From NCBI GenBank assembly GCA_023398955.1, contig JAEWRL010000021.1:8710-72709 (forward strand): 64,000 bases of DNA, written 5' to 3'. Below the pieces are notes generated by a model, which ran no database searches, was not told the origin of the DNA, and saw only the letters and a program-made list of their open reading frames with translations. The translations under genes and the position numbers were made by a program. Positions 39,133 to 48,362 of this stretch are shown one piece after another. The stretch's first letter is position 1, and every line of letters starts with the position of its first letter. The DNA is from Pseudomonadota bacterium. GTDB lineage: Bacteria; Myxococcota_A; Polyangia; Polyangiales; Polyangiaceae.

Positions 39133-40113
39133 ATGACCGCACAGAAAGCACCTTGGGTTACCTTTCGCCCGGAGATCAAAGTCTTGGACGCGACGATTCG
39201 CGACGGAGGCTTGATCAACGACCACCAGTTCGACGACGTCTTCGTCCAGGCCGTCTATCAGACATGCGTCGAGGCTGGCGTCGACTACATGGAGGTCGGC
39301 TACAAGATGAGCAAGCGACTGGTGAGCCGCGACCAGTTCGGCGCCTGGAAGTTCTGCGACGAGGATGACCTCCGCCGGGTCTTCGATGATAACCCGACAG
39401 ATCTCAAGATCGCCGTCATGGCAGATGCGGGAGGCAAGACCGACTGGAGGACGGACATTCTGCCCAAGGAGCAGAGCGTCATCGATGTGATCCGCGTGGC
39501 CTGTTACATCCACCAGATCCCCGAGGCGATCGACATGATCAAGGATGCGACCGACAAGGGGTACGAGACCTTCTGCAACATTATGGCGGTCTCTACGGTG
39601 CAGGATGCAGAGATCGACCAGGCCCTCGAGATCTTGCGGGACGTCCCATGTTCGACGGTGGTCGTTGTCGACAGCTTCGGTTCGTTCTATGGCGAGCAGG
39701 TGGCGGGGCTCGTCGAGCGCTACAAGAAAGCACTAGACGGCACGGGCAAAGAGATCGGCATCCACGCGCACAACAACCAGGAGCTTGCCTTCGCCAACAC
39801 GATCGAAGCCATCGTGCATGGAGCAAACCGCGTCGATTGCACGATGGCCGGCATGGGGCGCGGAGCAGGGAATTGCTCCACCGAGCTGTTGCTCGGCTTC
39901 CTTCGCAATCCGAAGTTCAACCTGCGCCCGGTGTGGAAGCTCATTCAGGAACGCATGATCCCAATGCGCAAGAACGTCGAGTGGGGACCGTTACCCGAGT
40001 ACACCATTGCTGGACAGCTGAATCAGCATCCCCGAGCCGCCATGGCTTGGCGCGGCAGCCCCCAAGCTGGCCAATGCCTCGAATTCTACGACCGCGTCGT
40101 GTCCGACGTTTGA
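39133..40113 (+). CDS. HMGL-like aldolase catalytic-domain protein
   Basis: A 326-residue TIM-barrel protein of the HMG-CoA lyase-like/DRE-TIM metallolyase family. The signature KVLDATIRDGGLINDHQF supplies the conserved Arg-Asp pair, and GIHAHNNQELAFANTIEA supplies the metal-binding His-x-His; GMGRGAGNCSTELLLG follows as in 4-hydroxy-2-oxovalerate aldolases. The substrate is not predictable: DRE-TIM members include isopropylmalate, citramalate and homocitrate synthases and oxovalerate aldolases, and this one lacks a regulatory domain. ATG 39133 is preferred over the longer frame to 39058. Confidence 0.83.
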   Translation: MTAQKAPWVTFRPEIKVLDATIRDGGLINDHQFDDVFVQAVYQTCVEAGVDYMEVGYKMSKRLVSRDQFGAWKFCDEDDLRRVFDDNPTDLKIAVMADAGGKTDWRTDILPKEQSVIDVIRVACYIHQIPEAIDMIKDATDKGYETFCNIMAVSTVQDAEIDQALEILRDVPCSTVVVVDSFGSFYGEQVAGLVERYKKALDGTGKEIGIHAHNNQELAFANTIEAIVHGANRVDCTMAGMGRGAGNCSTELLLGFLRNPKFNLRPVWKLIQERMIPMRKNVEWGPLPEYTIAGQLNQHPRAAMAWRGSPQAGQCLEFYDRVVSDV

Positions 40114-40119
40114 GCGCGA

Positions 40120-40335
40120 TCAACGCTGCTCGTGGGAGTCGTCACGGTTGGCCTTGTCCTCCTCGGTGAGGACGGAGAGCACGATGACGGCTCCCAATAC
40201 AGGCACGAGCCAGACCAACTTCGATTGGGCGGACTTTTCTGAGCGAAGATAGAGATCGCTCTTCCACAGTCGGATGGTGACCCACACCTGAAAAAGGAGG
40301 GCTGCGAGGAGGCCGGCGGCGATGAGGACGGTCAT
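40120..40335 (-). CDS. Small two-helix membrane protein
   Basis: A 71-residue predicted inner-membrane protein with two hydrophobic helices: residues 2-20 (VLIAAGLLAALLFQVWVTI) and about 40-56 (VWLVPVLGAVIVLSVL). Between them lies the short polar loop RLWKSDLYLRSEKSAQSK, and a charged tail follows. The arrangement resembles PLDc_N/hypothetical small membrane proteins. Function is not recognised. The stop is just 7 bases past the stop of the converging aldolase gene. Confidence 0.6.
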   Translation of the reverse strand: MTVLIAAGLLAALLFQVWVTIRLWKSDLYLRSEKSAQSKLVWLVPVLGAVIVLSVLTEEDKANRDDSHEQR

Positions 40336-40386
40336 AGGGCGATTGAGCCGAAGAGTAACGCGTCCTCAGTCCGACGCCAGCGCGAG

Positions 40387-41529
40387 CTACGTCGTTTTCT
40401 TTCTGGGGCTTACGCGCCCCAGTTGGTCAGCGAGCCGCCGCTGGGGCGCGGGGAGCGCAAGGGCAGCAAGCTCGCCGGGTGCCACCCACGCCAGGCCCGC
40501 CACACCGCGCGCCCGAGGACGAGCCGAGGTTGTCAGCTCGCACCGTACCCCGGCCAGAGTAATACGAAAGCGCGTGACAGCATGCTGCACGCTCGCCACC
40601 ACCTCGTGTGCTTCGGCTCCGAGTCCGACCTGTTCGAGCAGCACGCGCTTCGCAGCTCGCGTGGGGGGCTCGTCGGGGTTCTGCTCCGTCGTGGGGAACA
40701 TCCACATGCCCGCCCATCGCGAGGCCTCGCGGGGGGCCTGGACCATGAGCCATCTTCCGCGACGCTCCACGACGGCTGCGGCCATCGTGGCCGCCGTGGG
40801 AGCGGGTCGCGCAGCGAGCTCGGGAAGCTGCTCCGACAGGCCCGCTTCGTGAGCGAGGCAGAGCGCGGCGAGCGGACACTCCGCGCACTTCGGTGCGCGT
40901 GGCGAGCAAAGGGTGGCGCCCAGCTCCATGAGCGCCTGATTGAAGTCTCCGGGATGCGACCGCGGAACCAGGGTGGCCGCGAGTCGCCAGAGCATCCCGC
41001 GCAGGGGCTGCCGGGTCGGGTCCCCGCGCAGTGCTTCCAGTCGAGTCACCACCCTCACGACATTGCCATCGACGACGGGGACGCACCCGCCAAACGCCAT
41101 GCTGGCGATGGCACCAGCGGAGTAAGCACCGATCCCGGGCAGCCCCTGAAGTGCCGATGGGGAACGGGGGAGCGAGCCGCCGTGGTCCCTGACGACGACG
41201 CGGGCGCCCTCCAGCAGCCGGCGGGCTCTCGAATAGTATCCCAGTCCCTGCCAGCAATGCAGAACGTCGTCTTCGCTGGCCGCCGCCAATGTCGCGATGG
41301 TTGGGAAGCGCGCCATCCATCGCTCGTAGTATGGCAGGACGGTGGCGACCTGCGTTTGCTGCAGCATGACCTCGCTAACCCAAATAGCGTAGGGATCCCG
41401 GCTGCTGCGCCACGGCAGGTCACGGCGGTTCTGGCGATACCATCCGAGCAACAGACGGCGTATCCCGCGGATGCGTTCGCCATCGGTGACGGAGAGTGCG
41501 TCAGGACGCGGGCGGTATCGCGATGCCAT
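40387..41529 (-). CDS. mutY: A/G-specific adenine glycosylase MutY
   Basis: Removes adenine mispaired with 8-oxoguanine. 380 residues. The HhH-GPD domain contains the catalytic glutamate in EVMLQQTQV, the hairpin GLPGIGAYSAGAI and the catalytic aspartate in VPVVDGNVVRV. The [4Fe-4S] loop is C-X6-C-X2-C-X5-C in CSPRAPKCAECPLAALC. The C-terminal NUDIX-like domain that recognises 8-oxoG begins at about residue 245 (AAVVERRGRWLMVQAP). Its start overlaps the end of the upstream MBL-fold gene by 29 bases and lacks its own clear ribosome-binding site, suggesting translational coupling. Confidence 0.95.
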   Translation of the reverse strand: MASRYRPRPDALSVTDGERIRGIRRLLLGWYRQNRRDLPWRSSRDPYAIWVSEVMLQQTQVATVLPYYERWMARFPTIATLAAASEDDVLHCWQGLGYYSRARRLLEGARVVVRDHGGSLPRSPSALQGLPGIGAYSAGAIASMAFGGCVPVVDGNVVRVVTRLEALRGDPTRQPLRGMLWRLAATLVPRSHPGDFNQALMELGATLCSPRAPKCAECPLAALCLAHEAGLSEQLPELAARPAPTAATMAAAVVERRGRWLMVQAPREASRWAGMWMFPTTEQNPDEPPTRAAKRVLLEQVGLGAEAHEVVASVQHAVTRFRITLAGVRCELTTSARPRARGVAGLAWVAPGELAALALPAPQRRLADQLGRVSPRKKTT

Positions 41530-42334
41530 GGAGGGATGGACGCAATGGATCGTGGCTGCAGACGACCGTCACGTCGTCGCGTTCCTGCATTAAGCGCCTC
41601 AGCAGGGCGACTCCGTGGCACCAACGCTCGGGGTCGGAGTGGTCGAACCATGCGCGCCAGCGCGGCGGAGCCACCTCGTCACCCAATCGAAGGTCCTGCA
41701 GCGAAGCGACCGCGTCACCCGCGTGAAGCAACCATTGCTTCTCCTTGCGAACTGCGACGCCCACATGACCCGCGGTGTGGCCGGGAAGTGCGATGAGGCG
41801 GACGTCAGCCTCGAGCCCCGGCAACGGCATCGTGGCGGGCAGCCCGAACCAGCGCTCTTCGAACTCGCCATAGCGCCGCCAACGAACGCGGTGGGACCAT
41901 TGAGCGCGGCGGTATCGCAGCTTGGATGCAATGCTGGGCGAATGATCGGCCGCTTCGAGCTCGGCGTGGTTTGCATGCACGACGGCGTCCGGAAAATCAG
42001 CGAGTCCGCCTGCGCAGTCGGGGTCGAGGTGCGTCAGCACGATGTCCGTGACGTCATTCCGTTGGTAGCCGAGGTTCTCGACCTGGATTGCGGCGCACTC
42101 GGCCGCTCGCAGCGAGGGGTGCCATGCGGCAAGGAAAACGGGGCCCAGGCGATGCCACGGGACGGCGACGTCTAGAAGACCGAGGCCGCTGTCGATCAAG
42201 ATGAGGCGCCCTTCGGATTCGAGGAGCACACACCGACTCACGAGCAGGCCCGGCGCAAACCAGGGAGAACCTACCTCGATGCTGCCGCGCACCGGAGGTT
42301 GGAGCGTTCCGCAGTTCAGAACGTGGAGCTGCAT
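41501..42334 (-). CDS. MBL-fold metallo-hydrolase with altered metal motif
   Basis: A 277-residue metallo-beta-lactamase-fold protein. Fold landmarks are LILIDSGLGLLD, VLTHLDPDCAGGLADFP, LPGHTAGHVGVAV, HAGDAVASL and CSHDPL. The canonical HxHxDH metal motif is changed to H102-x-D104-x-D106-C107, that is, the second and last histidines are Asp and Cys. Asp at the second position occurs in a known subgroup; Cys at the last is unusual. It could still bind zinc or be impaired. Start ATG 42334 is chosen because the upstream frame (to 42472) encodes Arg/Pro-rich residues not typical of the fold. Operonic with mutY. Confidence 0.83.
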   Translation of the reverse strand: MQLHVLNCGTLQPPVRGSIEVGSPWFAPGLLVSRCVLLESEGRLILIDSGLGLLDVAVPWHRLGPVFLAAWHPSLRAAECAAIQVENLGYQRNDVTDIVLTHLDPDCAGGLADFPDAVVHANHAELEAADHSPSIASKLRYRRAQWSHRVRWRRYGEFEERWFGLPATMPLPGLEADVRLIALPGHTAGHVGVAVRKEKQWLLHAGDAVASLQDLRLGDEVAPPRWRAWFDHSDPERWCHGVALLRRLMQERDDVTVVCSHDPLRPSLHGIAIPPAS

Positions 42335-42610
42335 CGGGAGTGCCCTCCCTCCTCCCATCCATCGACGGCCCTCGCAACCGCCTCGCAACAGCAACGTCGG
42401 CAGCCTCGGAAGCGGATCTCGGGACGGCTGTCCGGGATGGTCATCGGAAAACCGGATTCCCGCGAGCAACACGGGGCGTCCTGGGCGCGGGGTGGCGGGG
42501 ACCCCGGACGGGTGCTCAGCGACTGCAATTGCCTCGAGAACGCCCGCTGGGCGAGTTATCTCCGATTGCTCGCTGCATACCGGCTTTCATGCCATCCTGG
42601 CGTCTGAACG

Positions 42611-43720
42611 ATGACGGAACCCCGAGAGTTCCCGTTGACCGCTCTACGCACGGACGGATGGTTCGAGCGGGTGGGGCAGAGCATCGGCAGCTTCGACGCC
42701 CTTTGCGAGGTACTTGGCGCTCGCTTTTTTGCCTTCGCCTTGGTTACCGGCACGCAGATAACAGCGCTCACCATCGACAGGAGGAACCCCGAGCATACCT
42801 CCGTGGAGTTCGTGTCGGACGCCGCGGAGGACGGAGCGAATCACAAGGAGCGTCTGCCGTTGAGGGACTTCCGGCGGCGGCTCGTGCAATCGGTAACCGC
42901 GGAGCCTCTCGCCCCGGCTCCAGAGCAGGCGGACGACATCGACGGGCTCCAAGCGCACCTCGGGGTCCGCACGTTGCTGCTGGCGCCGCTGTTCGGTTAC
43001 GCGTTGCAGTCCGCCGTGGTGCTGGGGGAGACGACCGAACTCGTCTTCGAGTACCAAGGGGAGCAGGCAACGCTCGAGCTGGCAGCCTTTCGAGCACGCC
43101 TACGTCAGCACGTCCTGGACGAATTTCAGCGGGCTTCCCGTTCGGGGCAACGCAGCTCCATCGAGCTGTCGCGCGTCGCGGAGGCGGAACAGGCCTCGCA
43201 GCAGGGAGATCACGCCAAGGTTGTGGAATTACTGGGCGCCTGGCCCGCGCCGCTGTCCATCTTCCTGAGGACGCCCGATGGGCAGGCACTCGGGCCAGAG
43301 AATCGATCACTCATCGCTCGGGGTCTCAGTTTGCTGGGCTCGGCCCTCACGGTTCAGGGCGAGCCCGCCCAGGGGGAGGAGGTGCTGCGCCTCGCGATTC
43401 AGTACGTGCCCCAGGGAGTGGTGGCAGGGGATGCCTATTTCAGGCTCGGTGCCGCGCTCGTCGATCAAGGGCGCTACGGAGAGGCGATCGCGCTCTTGCG
43501 CCGGGCCAGGAAGCTTGGGACGAGTGGGAAGCGTGTGCTACCGTTGCTGGTACGTTCCTTCATGGAACGTGAGCGGTGGCTCGCCGCGCTGGCAGCCATC
43601 CTTGATGCCCGCCGCATCGGATCCGATGATCCTGAGCTGGACGCTTCGGAAGCCGCCGTGGCGGAGCATCTGGGCCCAGCCCTGGAGCGCTGGCGCGAGC
43701 TGGTGGCTCCTGAAGAATGA
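42611..43720 (+). CDS. TPR-containing cytoplasmic protein
   Basis: A 369-residue protein without signal peptide. The N-terminal part (1-150) is a predicted alpha/beta domain of no recognised family (FFAFALVTGTQITALTI, LLAPLFGYALQSAVVL). The C-terminal half has tetratricopeptide-like helix pairs: EAEQASQQGDHAKVVELL, LGSALTVQGEPAQGEEVLRL, YFRLGAALVDQGRYGEAIAL and MERERWLAALAAIL. TPRs usually mediate protein-protein contacts. The ATG follows a TGAACG context with no strong ribosome-binding site. A second long frame overlapping it (42340-43572) is Arg/Gly-rich and rejected. Confidence 0.72.
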   Translation: MTEPREFPLTALRTDGWFERVGQSIGSFDALCEVLGARFFAFALVTGTQITALTIDRRNPEHTSVEFVSDAAEDGANHKERLPLRDFRRRLVQSVTAEPLAPAPEQADDIDGLQAHLGVRTLLLAPLFGYALQSAVVLGETTELVFEYQGEQATLELAAFRARLRQHVLDEFQRASRSGQRSSIELSRVAEAEQASQQGDHAKVVELLGAWPAPLSIFLRTPDGQALGPENRSLIARGLSLLGSALTVQGEPAQGEEVLRLAIQYVPQGVVAGDAYFRLGAALVDQGRYGEAIALLRRARKLGTSGKRVLPLLVRSFMERERWLAALAAILDARRIGSDDPELDASEAAVAEHLGPALERWRELVAPEE

Positions 43721-43863
43721 AGGCTGCGGAGCGCCACAGAAGAGCTCGCCGGCGCACCGTCCGGGGGGGTGAGTCTTTGGGGCGGTGCCCTCGCCAACGC
43801 CGCTGCTTCCTCCGTTTCGCCCCGCAATCCGTGGTGATCTCGAGGACACGGGGAGACCGTGAT

Positions 43864-43893
43864 TGACAGCTCCCCGGGCCGGGCACTAGATCT
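43864..43893 (+). promoter_or_regulatory. Candidate sigma-70-type promoter of the nuo operon
   Basis: A consensus -35 hexamer TTGACA at 43864-43869, an 18-base spacer and a weak -10 TAGATC at 43888-43893. The predicted transcription start would lie about 50 bases before nuoA. The -10 match is poor, so this is tentative. Confidence 0.35.
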
Positions 43894-43948
43894 GCGCCGT
43901 TCTGTGATTTCGAGGCTTTAGAGCACGTTGGTGCCACCCGAGGAGACC

Positions 43949-44308
43949 ATGCTCGAATTGTATCTCCCCATGTTCCTGATGTTCGGGGTCGCGGGGCTCA
44001 TCTGCGCCGTCTTCTTCTTCGGTGGTGCGCTGCTCGGTCCAAAGAACCCGACCCCCGAGAAGATGATGCCGTACGAGTGCGGCAACGACAGCGACGGAGC
44101 GAAGGGGGTCAAGCTGAGTGTCAAGTTCTACTTGACCGCGATCATTTTCGTGGTCTTCGACATCGAGGTCGTCTTCATGTATCCGTGGGCTGCTCTGTTC
44201 AAGGATTTGGGGTGGCCCGGTTTCGCGGCTATGGTGAGCTTCATCTCGGCCCTGCTCGTTGCGCTAGCCTACTGCTGGAAGAAGGGAGCACTGGAATGGG
44301 AGAAGTAA
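43949..44308 (+). CDS. nuoA: NADH-quinone oxidoreductase subunit A
   Basis: Membrane subunit of complex I, 119 residues with three transmembrane helices (LPMFLMFGVAGLICAVFFFG; FYLTAIIFVVFDIEVVFMYP; AAMVSFISALLVALAYCW). The family motifs YECG and VFDIEVVFMYPWA are present. ATG 43949 is preceded by a strong GAGGAG with a 3-base gap; the open frame to a TTG at 43928 is not used. The stop overlaps nuoB by 13 bases. First gene of the nuoABCDGHI cluster. Confidence 0.96.
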   Translation: MLELYLPMFLMFGVAGLICAVFFFGGALLGPKNPTPEKMMPYECGNDSDGAKGVKLSVKFYLTAIIFVVFDIEVVFMYPWAALFKDLGWPGFAAMVSFISALLVALAYCWKKGALEWEK

Positions 44309-44874
44309 GACCCACCCGCACAGAGACTGTCCAGCTGAGCGAGGGACAGGGATTTGCCACCACGCGATTCGGCGATCTGCTCGGTTGGGCGAAGAAGTAC
44401 TCGCTCTTCATGTACCCGTTCGTCACGGCCTGCTGCGGCATGGAATTCATGGCCGTATCGAGCCCGCGCTATGACTTTTCTCGGTTTGGATCCGAAGCGC
44501 CTCGTTTCTCTCCCAGACAAAGCGATCTGCTCTGGGTGGTCGGCACCATCAGCCAGCGGCAGGCGCCAGTCCTGAAGCGAATCTACGAGCAGATGGCCGA
44601 CCCGAAGTATGTCCTCGCCTTTGGAACCTGCGCATCCAGTGGCGGATTCTACGACAACTACACGACCGTTCCAGGCATCGACAAGATCATCCCTTGTGAC
44701 GTCTATATCCCCGGCTGTCCGCCGCGCCCGGAAGCCGTGCTGGACGGCTTGATGCTCTTGCAGGACAAGATACAACGGGGAGATCGCACTCCCGGCATCG
44801 TCAAGCCCCGCTTCGATCCCCTCGAGAACCCAACGATGGGCGTCGTGAAGCTGCGGCGCTCCAAGCACGGCTGA
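44296..44874 (+). CDS. nuoB: NADH-quinone oxidoreductase subunit B
   Basis: Peripheral-arm subunit carrying the terminal [4Fe-4S] cluster N2 that reduces quinone, 192 residues. Cluster ligands are the tandem C46-C47 in TACCGMEF, C112 in GTCASSGG and C141 in GCPPRPEA. The region RYDFSRFGSEAPRFSPRQSD is typical of the family. The ATG lies within the end of nuoA, with GAAGGGAG upstream, and the longer frame to 44077 is an overlap artefact. Confidence 0.97.
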   Translation: MGEVRPTRTETVQLSEGQGFATTRFGDLLGWAKKYSLFMYPFVTACCGMEFMAVSSPRYDFSRFGSEAPRFSPRQSDLLWVVGTISQRQAPVLKRIYEQMADPKYVLAFGTCASSGGFYDNYTTVPGIDKIIPCDVYIPGCPPRPEAVLDGLMLLQDKIQRGDRTPGIVKPRFDPLENPTMGVVKLRRSKHG

Positions 44875-44919
44875 GCACCGGTTCGTCCCCCGCTCGTGAA
44901 CCCAGCGCGAAAGGTCAGC

Positions 44920-45524
44920 ATGGCTTACAACCTCGTCGAGCTCATCCGCCAACACTTTCCCGATGCTTTCTTGGAGACCCACGCTCAGCACGGCGACGAG
45001 ACCGTTGTCGTCGTGGCATCCAGCTGGAAGCCCGTGGCGACGTTTCTCCGCGATGATCCGCGTGCGGACATGCGAATGCTCATCGATCTGACTGGCGTCG
45101 ATTACCCGGACAGGCTTCCCCGCTTCGAGGTGGTTGCACACCTCTACTCACTGAGCCTCGGGCATCGCCTACGCCTCAAGGCTCGCGTTGGTGATGCCGA
45201 CGGCAACGGAGCGCATATCGCGTCCCTCGCGGACGTCTGGGCAAGCGCAAACTGGGCGGAGCGCGAGTGTTACGACCTGCTCGGCATACACTTCGATGGC
45301 CACCCCGATCTGCGTCGCATTCTGCTATACCCAGAGTTCGAAGGACACCCGCTCCGAAAGGACTATCCGGCGAACTACGTCCAGCCGCTGGTGCCCTATC
45401 GTGATGTCGCCAACATCGGGAAGGTGCCACCCTTTGGGCCAGACGAGGGAATGAGCTTCGGTCGCCAAACTCACGCGGGCTTCAATCTCCGCGGGACCCG
45501 ACCATCTGACGACGAGGTGCTCTG

Positions 45525-45525
<1 letters not shown>
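44920..45525 (+). CDS. nuoC: NADH-quinone oxidoreductase subunit C
   Basis: 30-kDa-type peripheral subunit, 201 residues. Family signatures are MLIDLTGVDYPDR, FEVVAHLYSL and, near the C-terminus, WASANWAERECYDLLGIHFDGH followed by RILLYPEFEGHPLRKDYP. It contacts NuoD next to the quinone site and has no cofactor. ATG 44920 follows GAAAGG at about seven bases; a GTG at 44896 would add eight residues. The stop overlaps the nuoD start (TGATG). Confidence 0.96.
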
Positions 45526-46739
<1,214 letters not shown>

Positions 46740-46754
46740 GCGTGTGAGAGACTT

Positions 46755-48359
46755 ATGCCCAGCTTCAAGCTAGATGGACAGACGGTCCCCTTCGAACCAG
46801 GGGACACGATCATTCGGGCGGCGCACCGCGTCGGGATCGACATTCCCCACTACTGCTGGCACCCGGGGCTCACGGTGGCCGCCAATTGCCGGATGTGTTT
46901 GGTAGAGCTGGCGCCACCTCCAGGCAGGCGCGCCATGATGCTGGACGTGCTCCGCTACGACGCCGACAAGGGTGAGTACGTCAAAGCGGCGAAACCCAAG
47001 CTGGTGCCCGCATGCCAACAGGCTGCGAGTGAAGGCATGGAGGTCAAGAGCCAGTCGAGCGAGCACGTTGCCGAGGCGCGAGCGGCGGTGCAAGAGTTCT
47101 TGCTGCTCAATCATCCCGTCGACTGTCCGATCTGCGATCAAGCGGGTGAGTGCCGGCTTCAGGACTATTGGCTCACCGCGTCGCGCAGGGGCAAGCGCAT
47201 GCACGATGAACCGGTGCACAAGCCGAAGGCCGTTTCGTTCGGACCGACCATCGTCTATGACGCGGAGCGCTGCATCGTCTGTACTCGCTGCATTCGCGTG
47301 TGCAACGAGCTCGCGAAGGATCCCGTACTGAGCGTGAGGGAGCGCGGAAACCTCAATGAGATTGCCGTCGCACCGGGACGTGAGCTCGATCACAACTACA
47401 CCCTCATGACGGAGTACGTCTGCCCGGTAGGTGCGCTGACTGCCAAAGACTTCCGCTTCAAGGCCCGAGTTTGGTTCCTGCGCACTTCGAGGGGCATCTG
47501 CACCGGGTGCTCCCGAGGGTGCAACAGTTTCATCGACTACGATCCTCGAAACAATACGGTGTACCGCTACCGGCCCAGACAGAACCTCGCGGTCAACCAA
47601 TATTGGATGTGTGACAAGGGGATGCTGGATTACCAACGCATCCACGCGGATCGCATCCTGGAAGCAAGGGTCGATGGTGCCCCGACCACAGTCGTTGCAG
47701 CGATGGAACGGGCTCGCGACGTACTGCGTGGAGCGCCAGCGGGGAAGCTTGGGATCGTACTGAGCGCTCAGCACTGCCAGGAGGACAACCTTCTACTGCT
47801 GGAGCTGGGACGGAAGGTGCTCGGCGTGGACACCTTCTACTTCAGTGCCCGTCCCGATGCAGAGGGCGACGGCGTGCTCATGACCGGGGATCGTAATCCC
47901 AATCGTCGCGGGCTTCACGAGCTGCAAGGGGCTCGCGACTTGCGTGATTTCGCCGCGCTCGCCAGTGACATCGACGCAGGGGCCGTCACTCACCTCTTGG
48001 TTCTCGGTTCCCACGCATCGCTTCCCGAGCGCGAGGCGGCGCTTGGGCGTTCAGGGCTTTCGGTCGTGGCTATCGCAAGTCACGAAGGGCCGTTCGTGAG
48101 GCATGCCACCGCCGTGCTGCCTGCTAGCAGCTGGGCGGAGTACGACGGCATTTTCGTCAATCTCGACGGCATCGCGCAGAAGAGCGAGCGCGCCATCTCT
48201 CCGCTGGGCGACTCGCTGCCGGCGTGGAAGCTCCTCGCGGATTTGGCCCGCGCGCTGGGCAAACCGTTCCCCTATAAGAAGCTTTCAGAAGTCCGGGCTG
48301 TCCTGGGCTACGAGTCATCCCCGAATGAGCCCACGCAACTCGAGGGAACCAGGAGCTAA
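46755..48359 (+). CDS. nuoG: NADH-quinone oxidoreductase subunit G, short form
   Basis: Iron-sulfur subunit, 534 residues, much shorter than the Escherichia coli protein (about 900). In order: a [2Fe-2S] ferredoxin domain (HYCWHPGLTVAANCRMC and, later, PACQQ), the His/Cys cluster N5 segment (HPVDCPICDQAGECRLQD), a ferredoxin-type segment CIVCTRCIRVCNE with CPVGAL, the molybdopterin-enzyme-type [4Fe-4S] motif CTGCSRGC...MCDKG, then a truncated molybdopterin-oxidoreductase-like domain. Directly follows nuoD, so nuoE and nuoF are missing from the usual place. Confidence 0.95.
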   Translation: MPSFKLDGQTVPFEPGDTIIRAAHRVGIDIPHYCWHPGLTVAANCRMCLVELAPPPGRRAMMLDVLRYDADKGEYVKAAKPKLVPACQQAASEGMEVKSQSSEHVAEARAAVQEFLLLNHPVDCPICDQAGECRLQDYWLTASRRGKRMHDEPVHKPKAVSFGPTIVYDAERCIVCTRCIRVCNELAKDPVLSVRERGNLNEIAVAPGRELDHNYTLMTEYVCPVGALTAKDFRFKARVWFLRTSRGICTGCSRGCNSFIDYDPRNNTVYRYRPRQNLAVNQYWMCDKGMLDYQRIHADRILEARVDGAPTTVVAAMERARDVLRGAPAGKLGIVLSAQHCQEDNLLLLELGRKVLGVDTFYFSARPDAEGDGVLMTGDRNPNRRGLHELQGARDLRDFAALASDIDAGAVTHLLVLGSHASLPEREAALGRSGLSVVAIASHEGPFVRHATAVLPASSWAEYDGIFVNLDGIAQKSERAISPLGDSLPAWKLLADLARALGKPFPYKKLSEVRAVLGYESSPNEPTQLEGTRS

Positions 48360-48362
48360 CGC

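Noticed and set aside
42340..43572. 410-residue rightward frame overlapping the TPR gene
   Set aside because: Arg/Gly/Ala-rich composition typical of an out-of-frame shadow in high-GC DNA; the overlapping frame (42611-43720) has protein-like composition and TPR pattern.
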